Positions 7,795 to 17,202 of a stretch of DNA of 44,881 bases are shown piece after piece (the stretch's first letter is position 1; the number at the start of each line of letters is the position of its first letter). Origin of the DNA: Fidelibacterota bacterium (GTDB lineage Bacteria; Fidelibacterota; Marinisomatia; Marinisomatales; SCKK01); contig JADFPG010000003.1 in the NCBI GenBank assembly GCA_022562455.1, positions 1 through 44,881 on the forward strand. Direction: 5' to 3'. The notes under the pieces were generated by a model. It was not told the origin of the DNA. It did not search any database and worked only from the letters and a program-made list of their open reading frames with translations. Position numbers and translations under genes: made by a program.

Positions 7795-9975
7795 ATGACC
7801 GCAAAAAAGAAAAGATCGAGGAATACAAGTTGGACTCGAATCACATTCAGAGTTTTAATTTTTTCATTGATCTGTGGTGCCGGAGGTGTCACATACCTGA
7901 AGTTCCTGTCGCGGGATCTCCCGTCCCTGGAACAGCTTGAAAATTTTGATCCCGATCTGGTCACGAGAATTTACTCTGCGGATGGAGTTCTCTTAAAAGA
8001 ACTCTACACGCAAAGACGGGTATTTGTGGATTTGGACAGAATTCCCAAAAAGATGGTGGATGCTGTCATCGCTTCAGAAGATCACCGGTTCCGGTCGCAT
8101 TGGGGGATTTCTCTTCGGGATGTGGCGAGAGCAGTGGTCATCAATACACTAACCCTCAGCTATCGACAGGGATTCAGTTCCATTACACAGCAGCTTGCCA
8201 GAAATCTCTATGACACTATTGGCTTTAAAAAGACCATAACAAGAAAGATCAAAGAAGTCATCACTGCTATTCAGATTGAGAAAACTTATACAAAAGATGA
8301 AATCCTGGAGATGTACTTGAATTTCATCCACTTTGGTCACGGGACGTATGGTGTTCAGGCAGCATCGAAACGCTATTTTCAGAAGGATGCCTGGGATCTT
8401 ACTTTGGATGAAAGCGCTCTTCTTGCCGGATTACTGCCAGCACCTGCCCACTACAGTCCCATTAACTATCCGGAGAGAGCTATCCACCGCCGGAATACAG
8501 TTCTCCGGCTCATGAATGAGCATGGACTTATTATGCAGTCTGCCTACCTGGAAGCAAAGGCGCTGCCTCTGGAGGTGAGCCAGGATCGCAATAATCTTGG
8601 TCTGGCACCCTATTTCTCCGAGCACATTAGACGCATTTTAGAACGAGAGGATAAGGCACTGGACATCGATATTTATCGTGATGGTCTCGAAATATATACT
8701 ACCCTTGACAGCCGGATACAAAATGCGGCTGAGGAAGCTGTTTTAAAAGCGGTGAAAAGAAACCAAGCAATTTTAAATGAACGCCTTTATAGTGACCGGG
8801 AGGAATTTGAACAGTTGGCTTATCTGAGTATCTATCCTGAAGACTCTGTTCGCATGATGTTGAATGGGGAAATGGCACTATACGAGGGAATTCGGACACA
8901 ACTTCTGGTTCAGACTGCCTTTGTCGCCATTGATCCCACGAACGGGTATATTAAAGCGATGATCGGTGGGCGTCCGGATTATCACGATCAATTTAACCGG
9001 GCAGTTCAGGCAAAGCGGCAACCGGGATCTGTGTTTAAACCTTTCATCTACACCGCCGCTATCGACAATGGCTATCCGGTGACCCGTCAGTTGCTGAACC
9101 AACCTGTGGTGTTAAATGTACAGAGTTCGGAAGGAGAGTGGGAAACCTGGGAACCGAAAAATTATGACCTATCAACAGGTGGACTCACAACCCTCAGAGA
9201 GGGGCTCAGAAGATCTCTGAATCTTATCTCTGTTCGATTAGTCCAAGAGTTAGTACCTCCGGAAGTAGTAGTGCAGACTGCCAAACGAATGCACATCACT
9301 ACGCCTCTCCGGGCTGTGGATGCAATTGCACTGGGCACTTCCGAGGTTATTCCTCTTGAAATAACATCTGCCTATGCTATATTTGCCAACAAGGGAGTAT
9401 GGTGCGCTCCCATAGCGATCACAAAAATTGTAGACCGGTTTGGTGTCACCATAAAGGAATACCATCCCAAGCGGGAAGAAGTGCTAAGCGAGGAGACGGC
9501 TTTTATCATGACCGACCTCCTGCGAACGGTTGTGGATCGAGGAACAGGGGGAAGCATCCGCTGGAAATACAGGTTCAACAAGCCGGCAGGGGGTAAAACG
9601 GGTACCACACAAGGATGGACAGACGCATGGTTTGTAGGATTTACGCCCCACCTGGCTGCAGGCGTATGGATGGGAATGGATGATCCCAGCGTCAGTCTCG
9701 GGAAGAAGCAGGATGGTGGCCGAGCAGCTTTACCTGCCTGGGCTAATTTTATGAATGCTGTCTACGATACTATGGGGTGGGAACATAAAGATTTTGAAGT
9801 ACCAAAGGGTGTATCAAAGATCGAAATCTGCCAGGTTACCAAAGATTTACCCACCAAATATTGTCCCACTGAGAAGGAATGGTTCATCGATAAATATGCT
9901 CCGTTCAAAACATGCCGGGTGCATACGGAAGCCTCCTCCCGGCGAAGTCGTGACAGGGGAATAGATGATTTATAA
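7795..9975 (+). CDS. Penicillin-binding protein 1A family (bifunctional)
   Basis: This 726-residue murein synthase is anchored in the inner membrane by one N-terminal segment (RVLIFSLICGAGGVTYL, about residues 18-34). The GT51 glycosyltransferase domain (about 50-240) shows SEDHRFRSHWG with the catalytic Glu and SSITQQLARNLY. The transpeptidase domain (about 370-660) shows the serine motif in PGSVFKPFIY (SxxK), RSLNLISVRL (SxN), and KTGTTQGWTDAWFVGFTP (KTG box). A short Cys-containing tail (CQVTKDLPTKYCPTE) follows, common in the PBP1A/1C type. It ends 6 bases inside the convergent deoA-like gene, so the two transcripts overlap tail to tail. No strong ribosome site precedes the ATG. Confidence 0.94.
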   Translation: MTAKKKRSRNTSWTRITFRVLIFSLICGAGGVTYLKFLSRDLPSLEQLENFDPDLVTRIYSADGVLLKELYTQRRVFVDLDRIPKKMVDAVIASEDHRFRSHWGISLRDVARAVVINTLTLSYRQGFSSITQQLARNLYDTIGFKKTITRKIKEVITAIQIEKTYTKDEILEMYLNFIHFGHGTYGVQAASKRYFQKDAWDLTLDESALLAGLLPAPAHYSPINYPERAIHRRNTVLRLMNEHGLIMQSAYLEAKALPLEVSQDRNNLGLAPYFSEHIRRILEREDKALDIDIYRDGLEIYTTLDSRIQNAAEEAVLKAVKRNQAILNERLYSDREEFEQLAYLSIYPEDSVRMMLNGEMALYEGIRTQLLVQTAFVAIDPTNGYIKAMIGGRPDYHDQFNRAVQAKRQPGSVFKPFIYTAAIDNGYPVTRQLLNQPVVLNVQSSEGEWETWEPKNYDLSTGGLTTLREGLRRSLNLISVRLVQELVPPEVVVQTAKRMHITTPLRAVDAIALGTSEVIPLEITSAYAIFANKGVWCAPIAITKIVDRFGVTIKEYHPKREEVLSEETAFIMTDLLRTVVDRGTGGSIRWKYRFNKPAGGKTGTTQGWTDAWFVGFTPHLAAGVWMGMDDPSVSLGKKQDGGRAALPAWANFMNAVYDTMGWEHKDFEVPKGVSKIEICQVTKDLPTKYCPTEKEWFIDKYAPFKTCRVHTEASSRRSRDRGIDDL

Positions 9976-11259
9976 TGCTGTATAAATGATAGTTAAGGTA
10001 GGAGGAGCATTTTTACCGATTTTAATATATTTCGAAAGATTCTTCTCAGCTACCGATACGGTATCCTCACTTTCGCCTTGACATATGGCAAGCACATCAC
10101 CCTTTTTTACCGACGCACCTATTTTTTTATAAAACTTAATACCTCCTTGAGGAATCGTAAGCCTTTTATTACTTGAGTACCGGATGGTAAGCCCGTTGAC
10201 TATTTCTCCTAAAACTCTCGTATCCATTCCGGTAACATACCCCGATCGTTGAGCGACAACCTCAGCAACATATTTAGGAGATTCAAATTTTTCAGGATTC
10301 TCAAGATAAGAAATATCTCCTCCATGGGCTTTTACCATCGCAAGGAATTTTTCAAAAGCGCTGCCATTTTCAATCTGTTTTTTCAGTACCGTTTTCGCTT
10401 TTTCCCTTGTGTCGGCTTTCTTCGCCTGAATCAACAGGGCAGATCCCAGTTCATATACCACTGTCATGAGGTCGTCCGGACCCTTGCCCTGAAGGGATTG
10501 AATTACTTCCTCTATTTCGTTCCAGAGTCCGGCTTCATGACCGAGGGGCTGGTTCATATCGGTATAAATTACATCCGTGCTTACCCCAAACTGTTCCCCA
10601 ATCATCGCCAGTTTTTGTCCCAATTCTTTTGCCTCATCAAGGGATGACATAAAAGCGCCGTTCCCCACTTTCACATCCATGACCAGTCCCTGAATGCCTT
10701 CGGCAATCTTCTTGCTCATAATGCTGCCACAGATGAGGGGGATCGATTTCACCGTATTGGTTTTGTCCCGAAGTGCATAAATCTTTTTATCCGCCGGGCA
10801 GATTTCATCGGTCTGCCCAACAATACTGACACCCACTGTTTCCACTACTTTGGCGAATTCTTCCAGGGACAGGTCAGCTCGATACCCGGGAATGGCTTCC
10901 AACTTATCCAGGGTTCCGCCGGTGTGTCCAAGGCTCCGCCCGGTAATCATAGGAATTGCTAAACCCGAAGCTGCCATCAGGGGTCCAAGGATCAGAGAAA
11001 CTTTGTCACCCACACCGCCTGTGGAATGTTTATCAGCCACATAGGTACCAAGGTGAGAAAAATCCATAGTGGCTCCCGAGGAGATCATGGCGTCAACCAG
11101 TAAAATGGTTTCGTCATCAGTCAAACCCTTGACGTAAACCATCTTGAGCCATGCAGTCATCTCCTTATCAGAGATCGTTCCCTGGGAATAACCGCGAATG
11201 ATCGATATGATTGATGGAGGTAAATTGTCCGCGAGACCCGGTGGGGAGTTTTTCTTCAC
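9970..11259 (-). CDS. deoA: Pyrimidine-nucleoside (thymidine) phosphorylase
   Basis: This 429-residue enzyme cleaves thymidine, deoxyuridine or uridine with phosphate, releasing the base and (deoxy)ribose-1-phosphate. The N-terminal helical domain contains IIRGYSQGTISDKEMTAWLK. The phosphate-binding loop DKHSTGGVGDKVSLILGP lies at about residues 71-88, followed by MITGRSLGHTGGTLDKLEAI, the family signature, and KIYALRDKTNTVKSIPLICGSI. The C-terminal domain ends with a biotinyl/lipoyl-like fold (IGASVKKGDVLAICQ). The start appears to be GTG at 11259, with no ATG nearby. It lies 32 bases downstream of the LptF-type gene and is probably cotranscribed with it. Thymidine and general pyrimidine-nucleoside specificity cannot be separated by eye. 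Confidence 0.93.
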   Translation of the reverse strand: MKKNSPPGLADNLPPSIISIIRGYSQGTISDKEMTAWLKMVYVKGLTDDETILLVDAMISSGATMDFSHLGTYVADKHSTGGVGDKVSLILGPLMAASGLAIPMITGRSLGHTGGTLDKLEAIPGYRADLSLEEFAKVVETVGVSIVGQTDEICPADKKIYALRDKTNTVKSIPLICGSIMSKKIAEGIQGLVMDVKVGNGAFMSSLDEAKELGQKLAMIGEQFGVSTDVIYTDMNQPLGHEAGLWNEIEEVIQSLQGKGPDDLMTVVYELGSALLIQAKKADTREKAKTVLKKQIENGSAFEKFLAMVKAHGGDISYLENPEKFESPKYVAEVVAQRSGYVTGMDTRVLGEIVNGLTIRYSSNKRLTIPQGGIKFYKKIGASVKKGDVLAICQGESEDTVSVAEKNLSKYIKIGKNAPPTLTIIYTAL

Positions 11260-11291
11260 AGTTGCTTGATCAACTTTGTTCGTTCTAAAAA

Positions 11292-12659
11292 CTATTGGTC
11301 CTTTTTACGAAAAATGAATCTTAAAAAATTAAACAAATCTTTTTGTTCGGTGGAAGCTTTCCCTGCGAAATACAAACCCAGTAAAGCAAATAACACGTTC
11401 GGACTCCACATACCGAAAGCAGGTGTGATAAGATTGCGATCAGCTAATTCCTCTCCAGCGATGAGAAAAATCCAATAAACCACGAAAAAACCGAAACTGA
11501 ATATCACAGCGGTGGCTAATCCACCTTTTTTCGCCATCACACCCAGGGGGGCTCCTAACAACACAAACACAATGCATGCTACCGGTATGGAGAATTTTTT
11601 ATGGATTTCCACTTTATACCGATTGATGCTCCTTCTGTATCCATCGATCATCTGGTAGTCTGCTTTTAACCTTCGGATGGCAGATTTAATGGTTCGATTT
11701 TTCTTTTTTAGTTCTTTTTCCGTAAGTGATGAATCAGCCTTAAAGCTTTCTCCAACTTTTTTAAGAAAAGCGGAGGCAATATCAAACGATTTAGGCGGTT
11801 CGGCATCTGGGATTACTTTTTCTATCTGTCCTTTAATTCTCTCAAAAACCGTTGCTATTTTCCCTTCATAATCAGATACCTTTTCTGACATCATTTCTAC
11901 GGTCATTTCCCTGTCGGTACGTGAGGAGCTGCCCCTCCTTTCCAGGCTTAGGTCATCTGCATGGATAGTGATCTGGTGCTTTTCAAAAATAATTCGCCGG
12001 TAATTCTGGAATTCTTTCGTATCCAATTCATGGATTTCTCCATCGAATAGAGTCACAAGAATGGCGTCCTGAATTGTGGTAAATGTCGCTTCACGGGCAT
12101 AGATAGTCGTTTGAGTCACTGTCCTGTCTTTGCTAAAAATCCGTACATCCTGGAAGCGCTTCCCCTTTCTCCCTTTAACGATCAAGCTGTATTGGGGCAG
12201 ATCATCGATGAAATAGCCCGGCTCGATATTTATATCGGGTCGCTTTCGATAGATATCCCGGGAAAGTAGTCTGGCTTTGTGATTCATCTGTGGAAGGACA
12301 GCGTTATTGAAGTAGGTTAAAGGTCCTGCCACCAAAATGCTGAAGATGAGAGCTGGCCATAATATTTGGGGAAAGCTGACTCCTGATGAACGTAGAGCGG
12401 TGATTTCGTTGTCTTCTGAAAACCGCCCAAATGCCATCAGTGTTGCCAGCAGAACTGCCATAGGTGCAGCCAGGGCAAGAATGTGTGCTGTGTTCAACAG
12501 GAGGTACTCCAATATTACAGAGAGTTCCAATCCTTTTCCCAGGATGCGGTCAACTGCTCGTAATAGGAAGTTAGTAAAAAGAAGAAAGAACACCATGAGT
12601 AGCGATAGGAAAAATGGCAGTAAGTGCTCTTTGAATATATAACGTGTCAGGATTTGCAT
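11292..12659 (-). CDS. LptF/LptG family permease (YjgP/YjgQ)
   Basis: This 455-residue inner-membrane protein belongs to the LptBFG machinery that extracts lipopolysaccharide for transport to the outer membrane. It begins MQILTRYIFKEHLLPFFLSL, the usual start of the family, with three N-terminal membrane segments, FGRFSEDNEITALRSSGVS between them (residues about 93-111), a large periplasmic beta domain, and three C-terminal segments containing FSIPVACIVFVLLGAPLGV. An inserted Lys/Glu-rich helical region (about residues 245-325) is longer than in enterobacterial LptF and may be coiled coil. No second permease copy is in the window. LptF fits better than LptG by the N-terminal form, but this is not certain. 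Confidence 0.88.
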   Translation of the reverse strand: MQILTRYIFKEHLLPFFLSLLMVFFLLFTNFLLRAVDRILGKGLELSVILEYLLLNTAHILALAAPMAVLLATLMAFGRFSEDNEITALRSSGVSFPQILWPALIFSILVAGPLTYFNNAVLPQMNHKARLLSRDIYRKRPDINIEPGYFIDDLPQYSLIVKGRKGKRFQDVRIFSKDRTVTQTTIYAREATFTTIQDAILVTLFDGEIHELDTKEFQNYRRIIFEKHQITIHADDLSLERRGSSSRTDREMTVEMMSEKVSDYEGKIATVFERIKGQIEKVIPDAEPPKSFDIASAFLKKVGESFKADSSLTEKELKKKNRTIKSAIRRLKADYQMIDGYRRSINRYKVEIHKKFSIPVACIVFVLLGAPLGVMAKKGGLATAVIFSFGFFVVYWIFLIAGEELADRNLITPAFGMWSPNVLFALLGLYFAGKASTEQKDLFNFLRFIFRKKDQ

Positions 12660-13369
12660 GGCTTTATTTGACCTTATTAAAATACATAGAAATCAGGGAT
12701 TGCACCAACCATTGTCCAATATCCCAAATTCTAACATAAAATTTATTCCAAATAATGCAGTTGGGATAAACTTTCCTTGTTTCCTTTATGTCAATTTGAT
12801 AGTGGAATTTAACTTAAATCAATCTCCTTTTTAGTTAACAGACGTACACTAATCCCTAAAACTGAGGAGTGGTGTCAATTTATCACCTTCTGAGCCTCAC
12901 TCTGTAGCCTTATCATAGTAATTTTTTAGGAAAAAGATGTCATCTTCCCTGTCTGCCGACAGGCAGGCGATTGTTCGACGAAGATCTTATGAACATTCAA
13001 ACCAAAAGATGATATCTTTCTTCATCCGGTTTTTTGTTTTTCGGTCAAGCACTACTTAGTGTCAATAGATTGTTTGATCAGGAGTTCCCCCGAAATATGG
13101 GGGAAAGTTATGGCCACAACGATACATCATAAGGTTCTGCCTTCATTGGCTTTTTTATGCGACGTAAACCTTAAGCGAGTCCATAAATGAACACGCTAAA
13201 TCGAAAAAAGAATCCGTCAGCTGACGGACCCTTTAGGGTGCTTTTTTTCCCGTAGGGACTCCTAACAGAGGACTAAGCGTAGGGGTTTACCCCTTCGCAC
13301 TGGGCATCTTTCCCTTGAATCTCCATAGAAGCTATCCTAACTTCACCGCTTAAAATCTGAAAAATAATT
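12660..13369. other. Long spacer with palindromes; no gene found
   Basis: Seven hundred bases separate the minus-strand permease from the plus-strand ferredoxin, and I see no protein-like reading frame. Visible structures are CCTGTCTGCCGACAGG (12948-12963), CCCCCGAAATATGGGGG (about 13088-13104), the terminator-like double hairpin at 13203-13248, and AGGGGTTTACCCCT (about 13283-13296). The AT-rich stretch beside 12660-12840 is a reasonable place for the permease promoter. No tRNA, tmRNA, SRP RNA or RNase P RNA signature was found. Confidence 0.5.
13203..13248. terminator. Double hairpin with T-runs on both sides
   Basis: The palindrome TCCGTCAGCTGACGGA (13213-13228) abuts ACCCTTTAGGGT (13228-13239), followed by GC and seven T on the plus strand. 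Read on the minus strand, the first palindrome is followed by TTC and a T-run (the A-run at 13204-13209). The structure could end transcripts from either direction, yet no annotated gene points into it from the plus side, which leaves room for a small untranslated transcript upstream. Confidence 0.5.
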
Positions 13370-13696
13370 ATGGTAAAATTAAAAGCACACTACAAAGGCA
13401 TCCCTGAACTCAGTGAGGAACCTGGGAAGAAGAAAAAGAAACCAAAATTGATGGCGGTAGTCGATGAAGACAATTGCACCGGCTGTCAGGTGTGTGTTCC
13501 TTTCTGCCCGGTAGATTGCATTGAAACTGTTCCCACTGAAAAATACGACATCCCCATACCCCCGGTTCAAATCCGATTTGATGAATGTATCGGCTGTCAG
13601 ATTTGCGCCCGTGTCTGTACCAAGTTAACCTGGGATGCTATTCGAATGATTCCTACAGCAGAATTCGAAGAAACATACAACATCCTAATTTCTTAA
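13370..13696 (+). CDS. 2[4Fe-4S] ferredoxin
   Basis: This 108-residue electron carrier has two classical cluster motifs: CTGCQVCVPFCP (about residues 36-47) and CIGCQICARVCT (about 73-84), each CxxCxxCxxxC. The first is followed by Pro as in bacterial ferredoxins; in the second the Pro is replaced by Thr. The N-terminal 25 residues are basic (KKKKKPK), and a C-terminal extension (DAIRMIPTAEFEETYN) is present. It is isolated from korAB but is a reasonable electron partner for a ferredoxin-linked oxidoreductase; that link is inference. The ATG at 13370 has only a weak purine-rich leader. Confidence 0.92.
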   Translation: MVKLKAHYKGIPELSEEPGKKKKKPKLMAVVDEDNCTGCQVCVPFCPVDCIETVPTEKYDIPIPPVQIRFDECIGCQICARVCTKLTWDAIRMIPTAEFEETYNILIS

Positions 13697-14147
13697 CTCT
13701 GCTCAACTTTATCTCTCTTAATCTATCCACTCTCGTAATAGTAGTTGGTCACCTCAAGACAATCAACTTCACAAACGGAGAGTAATTCTCCCTGCAAATG
13801 GCACTTTAGTTTTAAATTTCCCCCACATTAGCTGAATATTTTGTAACATTTCAGTGAATAAAAATAACAATTTTTCTGAGATACCTGACAAAGCCAATAA
13901 GAAATATATAACATAGCTTCGTCCCCCCATTCCGACTAGTCGGGGGGAGGAATTGAAAAGGCTAAGGCAAAGTCCCGAAGCTTCGGGATGAGGAGAAGGG
14001 GAACAGAGGAGACATAGAGATATGAATTACGAATAAGGAATGAGTAGATACCAGTTGGTTTGTAACAATTTATCGTTGAGTCCCGAATTTTCGGGAGAAA
14101 TTCCCTGCCTGACCCCGATTTAATCGGGGCAGGCGATACAGTAAATT
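13697..14147. repeat. Spacer packed with perfect palindromes
   Basis: Four palindromes lie within about 215 bases: CCGACTAGTCGG inside a C6/G6 stem (13923-13948), TCCCGAAGCTTCGGGA (13973-13988), TCCCGAATTTTCGGGA (14081-14096), and CCCCGATTTAATCGGGG within GCCT/AGGC arms (14107-14134). All share a CCCGA/TCGGG arm style around a short AT centre. No gene is seen. No obvious ribosome site precedes the kinase that follows. Confidence 0.7.
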
Positions 14148-15596
14148 ATGAATAAACCTGTCATTCTGGTAATCGATCAAGGAACGTCCTCCACCAAGGC
14201 ATTCCTTTTTGACAAAAACCTGAATCCTTTATGGAACAGTAAAATTCGCCACGCTGTAGTCAGGAAACAATCGGGATGGGCAGAGTGTGATGCTGAAAAA
14301 ATATGGAGTGTAGTTCTATCTCTGATGAATACCGCTTCGGATATTTGTCATTCCCAATCGTTGACTATTACTGCTATGGGAACGGCATTTCAACGGTCTA
14401 CCTTCCTGTTTTGGAATAAAGTGTCAAAGAGAGCCGTCACCCAGGCAATGAGCTGGCAAGACAACAGGGCGAAAGAAGTAACAGAGGAAATAGTTGACAA
14501 ATCCGACTGGATTCACCAAACTACCGGGACACCTCTAAGTCCCCACTTCGGAGGACCTAAGTTTCTCTTTTCCATTAGGCAAAACAGGGAACTCAAGAAA
14601 AAAGTCCTCAATGGAGAGGTTTATTTCGGCACCCTGAGTACATTCATCACGAACCGGTTGACCGGTCAAGCTGTTATGGATGAATCCATCGCAAGCCGCT
14701 CCCTCTTATTTAATCTCAACGATTTAACCTGGGACCAGGATTTATTGAAATTATTTGAAGTCCCAATCAATTGCCTTCCTGACATTGTCCATACTTGCGG
14801 AGACTTTGGTACGGTATCAATTGGTACAATATCCGTTCCACTTTTATGTGTCATTGGGGATCAACAGGCATCTCTCCTGGGACAGAATCGATGGGAAGCA
14901 GGAGAAACCGCTATCAATTTCGGGACTTCCGGCTCATTACTTGTAAACAGCGGCATGTCTCCTGTGAAAATTTCAAACCTGGTAAGCAGCATCCTCTTTT
15001 CAACTGACAGTGAGCAACTCTATCTTCTTGAAGGCACCATCAATAGCGTCAGCGTTCTCTTTAAATGGTTAGAGGTATTTCTGGGTATCTCCCACGAAGA
15101 AATGAACTGGGGAGAGAGATGCCACAGGGAAACGGATGGGATTTTAATCCCGGGTATGAATGGAATTTCCGCTCCATACTGGACGGGGGAATTTGACACC
15201 GCATTTTTCGATTTTCCGGAAAATTGTCATCCCAACGAATATGTCCGTGCCGGCATGGAATCCATCGGTTTTCTCACTCACGATATATATAATATTATTC
15301 AACAAAAGACTGCTATAAAAGTCCACGACATCACCGCTTCGGGAGGTGCATCAAAACCGGAACTGCTTCAATTTATATCTGATTTATTGGGCACTTCCAT
15401 CTGGAGTTCAGCAGGAAAAGATATGACAGCTTTAGGTGTAGCACGCCTTGTAGCCGAACAAGTGTGGGACGGAATCTACCGACAGGGTGAAATCAAGAGA
15501 GTTAAAAAGTTTGTCCCAACAATGACAGAAAATAAACGGCAACAAAAAATTCAACGGTGGGAGAATGCCCTTCGCCAATTAAACATCATAACATAG
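14148..15596 (+). CDS. FGGY family carbohydrate kinase (glycerol-kinase-like)
   Basis: This 482-residue cytosolic sugar or polyol kinase starts with ILVIDQGTSSTKAFLFD (residues about 5-21), the phosphate-1 loop of the actin-like ATPase fold. It continues with AMSWQDNRAKEV (about 104-115), typical of glycerol and xylulose kinases. GDQQASLLGQ and AINFGTSGSLL mark the second ATP-binding loop, and ASGGASKPELLQFISDLLG is the C-terminal FGGY-like signature. The glycerol kinase residues that bind glycerol are not clearly all conserved, so the substrate is unknown. The next gene starts 8 bases after its stop, with its ribosome site overlapping the stop codon, so the two are probably cotranscribed. 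Confidence 0.88.
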   Translation: MNKPVILVIDQGTSSTKAFLFDKNLNPLWNSKIRHAVVRKQSGWAECDAEKIWSVVLSLMNTASDICHSQSLTITAMGTAFQRSTFLFWNKVSKRAVTQAMSWQDNRAKEVTEEIVDKSDWIHQTTGTPLSPHFGGPKFLFSIRQNRELKKKVLNGEVYFGTLSTFITNRLTGQAVMDESIASRSLLFNLNDLTWDQDLLKLFEVPINCLPDIVHTCGDFGTVSIGTISVPLLCVIGDQQASLLGQNRWEAGETAINFGTSGSLLVNSGMSPVKISNLVSSILFSTDSEQLYLLEGTINSVSVLFKWLEVFLGISHEEMNWGERCHRETDGILIPGMNGISAPYWTGEFDTAFFDFPENCHPNEYVRAGMESIGFLTHDIYNIIQQKTAIKVHDITASGGASKPELLQFISDLLGTSIWSSAGKDMTALGVARLVAEQVWDGIYRQGEIKRVKKFVPTMTENKRQQKIQRWENALRQLNIIT

Positions 15597-15604
15597 GAGC
15601 CAAT

Positions 15605-16207
15605 ATGTCGAATAATAAAAAATTACGAATAAACAACCCCACAAGAATGGATGCCTGGAATTTACTGTGTAAATATACAAAATCAGAAGCCCTCAGACGG
15701 CACGCCCTGGCAGTAGAACAGGTAATGCGTAATCTCGCCATCAAATATGGTGAAGATCCTGATGTCTGGGGAATGACAGGACTCCTCCACGACTTCGATT
15801 ATGAACAATATCCCACAAAAGAGGAACATCCGTATATGGGAAACAAAATATTAAAAGAGTTGGGATATCCGGAAGATATTCGTCTTGCAATCATGGGACA
15901 TGCTTCTTATACCAGTGTACCGAGAGATACCCTAATGGCGAAAGCTCTTTTTTCCTGCGACGAAATCACCGGTTTGATTTTCGCAGTCACATACGTTCGA
16001 CCATCAAAATCAATCCACGAAGTGAAGGTCAAGTCGGTGAAGAAAAAGTTGAAACAGAAGAGCTTCGCCGCCAGTGTGAACAGGGAGGAGGTGGAACAGG
16101 GAATCATAGAATTAGGTGTAGACAGAAATGACCACATCCAATTCGTTATTGACGCATTGAAGGAAAAAGCAGAGGAACTTGGATTAGCAGGTACTTATCA
16201 GAAATAA
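15605..16207 (+). CDS. HD-domain phosphohydrolase (HDIG-like)
   Basis: This 200-residue metal-dependent hydrolase has the HD layout: RRHALAVEQVM (His33), MTGLLHDFDYEQYP (His62-Asp63), IMGHASYTS (His near 98-100) and SCDEITGLI (Asp near 120). This group often acts on nucleotides or second messengers, but the substrate here is unknown. The C-terminal part (KVKSVKKKLKQKSFA and on) is helical and basic. I chose the ATG at 15605 because TAGGAGCCAAT lies directly before it. A longer frame from 15557 would overlap the kinase by 40 bases and adds a non-conserved leader. It is likely translated after the kinase. Confidence 0.87.
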   Translation: MSNNKKLRINNPTRMDAWNLLCKYTKSEALRRHALAVEQVMRNLAIKYGEDPDVWGMTGLLHDFDYEQYPTKEEHPYMGNKILKELGYPEDIRLAIMGHASYTSVPRDTLMAKALFSCDEITGLIFAVTYVRPSKSIHEVKVKSVKKKLKQKSFAASVNREEVEQGIIELGVDRNDHIQFVIDALKEKAEELGLAGTYQK

Positions 16208-16461
16208 TTATTGACCACAGAAATCACAAAGTTTTTGAACATAGCGCAAACTTCTCCCGATTGAATCAGCATGGACATTTAGTCTCCAACAAATCATTTG
16301 TTTAATTTAGCTATGATTTTTCGTTGTTTATCCTGCCATTTCGTCAAGACTCTTTTAAAAATGAAAATTCCTAACCGCCTGCTCTCGAAGAATTATGACG
16401 GACATGTACAATTAAATTATAGAAAAAAATTACAACTTAGCGATATTAGTGGTTAAAAATT

Positions 16462-17202
16462 CTAATTCATCCTGAGGTCACCATGAATAATCTCACCGAA
16501 ATCCACCAAATCACGAAACTCCGTATCCATAAATTGTAATAGAACCTGTGCACGAATTGACAGGTCATCCAACTCAAGAAGTTTCTGCTGTTCCTCTACT
16601 TCCACCGGTAATTGGGCTGCGATCATATTCACTACCAGCTCAAAATCAAAACCATCCTGCACATAGTCAGCAAGAGACATAAATCTGATATCCTCTAGTA
16701 AATGACCAAACTGTCTGAATATTTTCCTTTTAAGAGACTGGATATTCCCTTCACCCCTTTTCTCTTCAATAAATGTCAGTTTTCCCGTCCGATATGGAGT
16801 ATCAGTTTCCACTTCCTGAATAAGGACTTTAGTCAATCCTAATAATAAAATATCAAAAGTGCCATCCACATATTTTTTTAAAGCCTCCATATAACATAAT
16901 GTACCTATAGAATGGATTGGAGGAGTTGCTTCATACTTTTTGTCAACATTGGATTGATCTTTGTGTCGACAAACCAGGTGGTCAGGTCCTTCCGGTCTCA
17001 AAAGTGTCACACAAACCAACCGGGGTCCGCTCTCCACATCTTTTATCATGGTTTTATCCTGTTCTTCGGAGATGTAAAAGGAGAGTAATGTCCCCGGGAA
17101 TAACACTTCGTCCTGAAGGCAGAATAGAGGCGTTGTACCGGAAAAATCTTTTATAACATTCCGGATCTTATCATCCAAGCCACTTAATGTAAATTCCATC
17201 AT
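16462..17202 (-). CDS. LON substrate-binding-domain protein
   Basis: This 246-residue protein has the fold of the N-terminal substrate-recognition domain of Lon protease but no AAA+ or protease part. The hallmark start TPLFCLQDEVLFPGTLLSFYI is at about residues 24-44, then IGTLCYMEALKKYVDGTFDILLLGLTKVLIQEV (about 97-129, quoted here as a region), with the alternating strands of the LON domain. The helical C-terminus (residues 175-246) matches the bundle that follows in Lon. Two adjacent ATGs (17202 and 17199) are possible starts. Its first 32 bases overlap the end of the Rieske gene, so the two are translationally coupled. Stand-alone LON-domain proteins may be adaptors; the role is not established here. 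Confidence 0.85.
   Translation of the reverse strand: MMEFTLSGLDDKIRNVIKDFSGTTPLFCLQDEVLFPGTLLSFYISEEQDKTMIKDVESGPRLVCVTLLRPEGPDHLVCRHKDQSNVDKKYEATPPIHSIGTLCYMEALKKYVDGTFDILLLGLTKVLIQEVETDTPYRTGKLTFIEEKRGEGNIQSLKRKIFRQFGHLLEDIRFMSLADYVQDGFDFELVVNMIAAQLPVEVEEQQKLLELDDLSIRAQVLLQFMDTEFRDLVDFGEIIHGDLRMN

Noticed and set aside
10249-10647. 132-residue plus-strand frame
   Set aside because: Antisense shadow of the phosphorylase gene.
12660-13369. Known structural RNA (6S, SRP, tmRNA, RNase P)
   Set aside because: None of their conserved sequence blocks was found.
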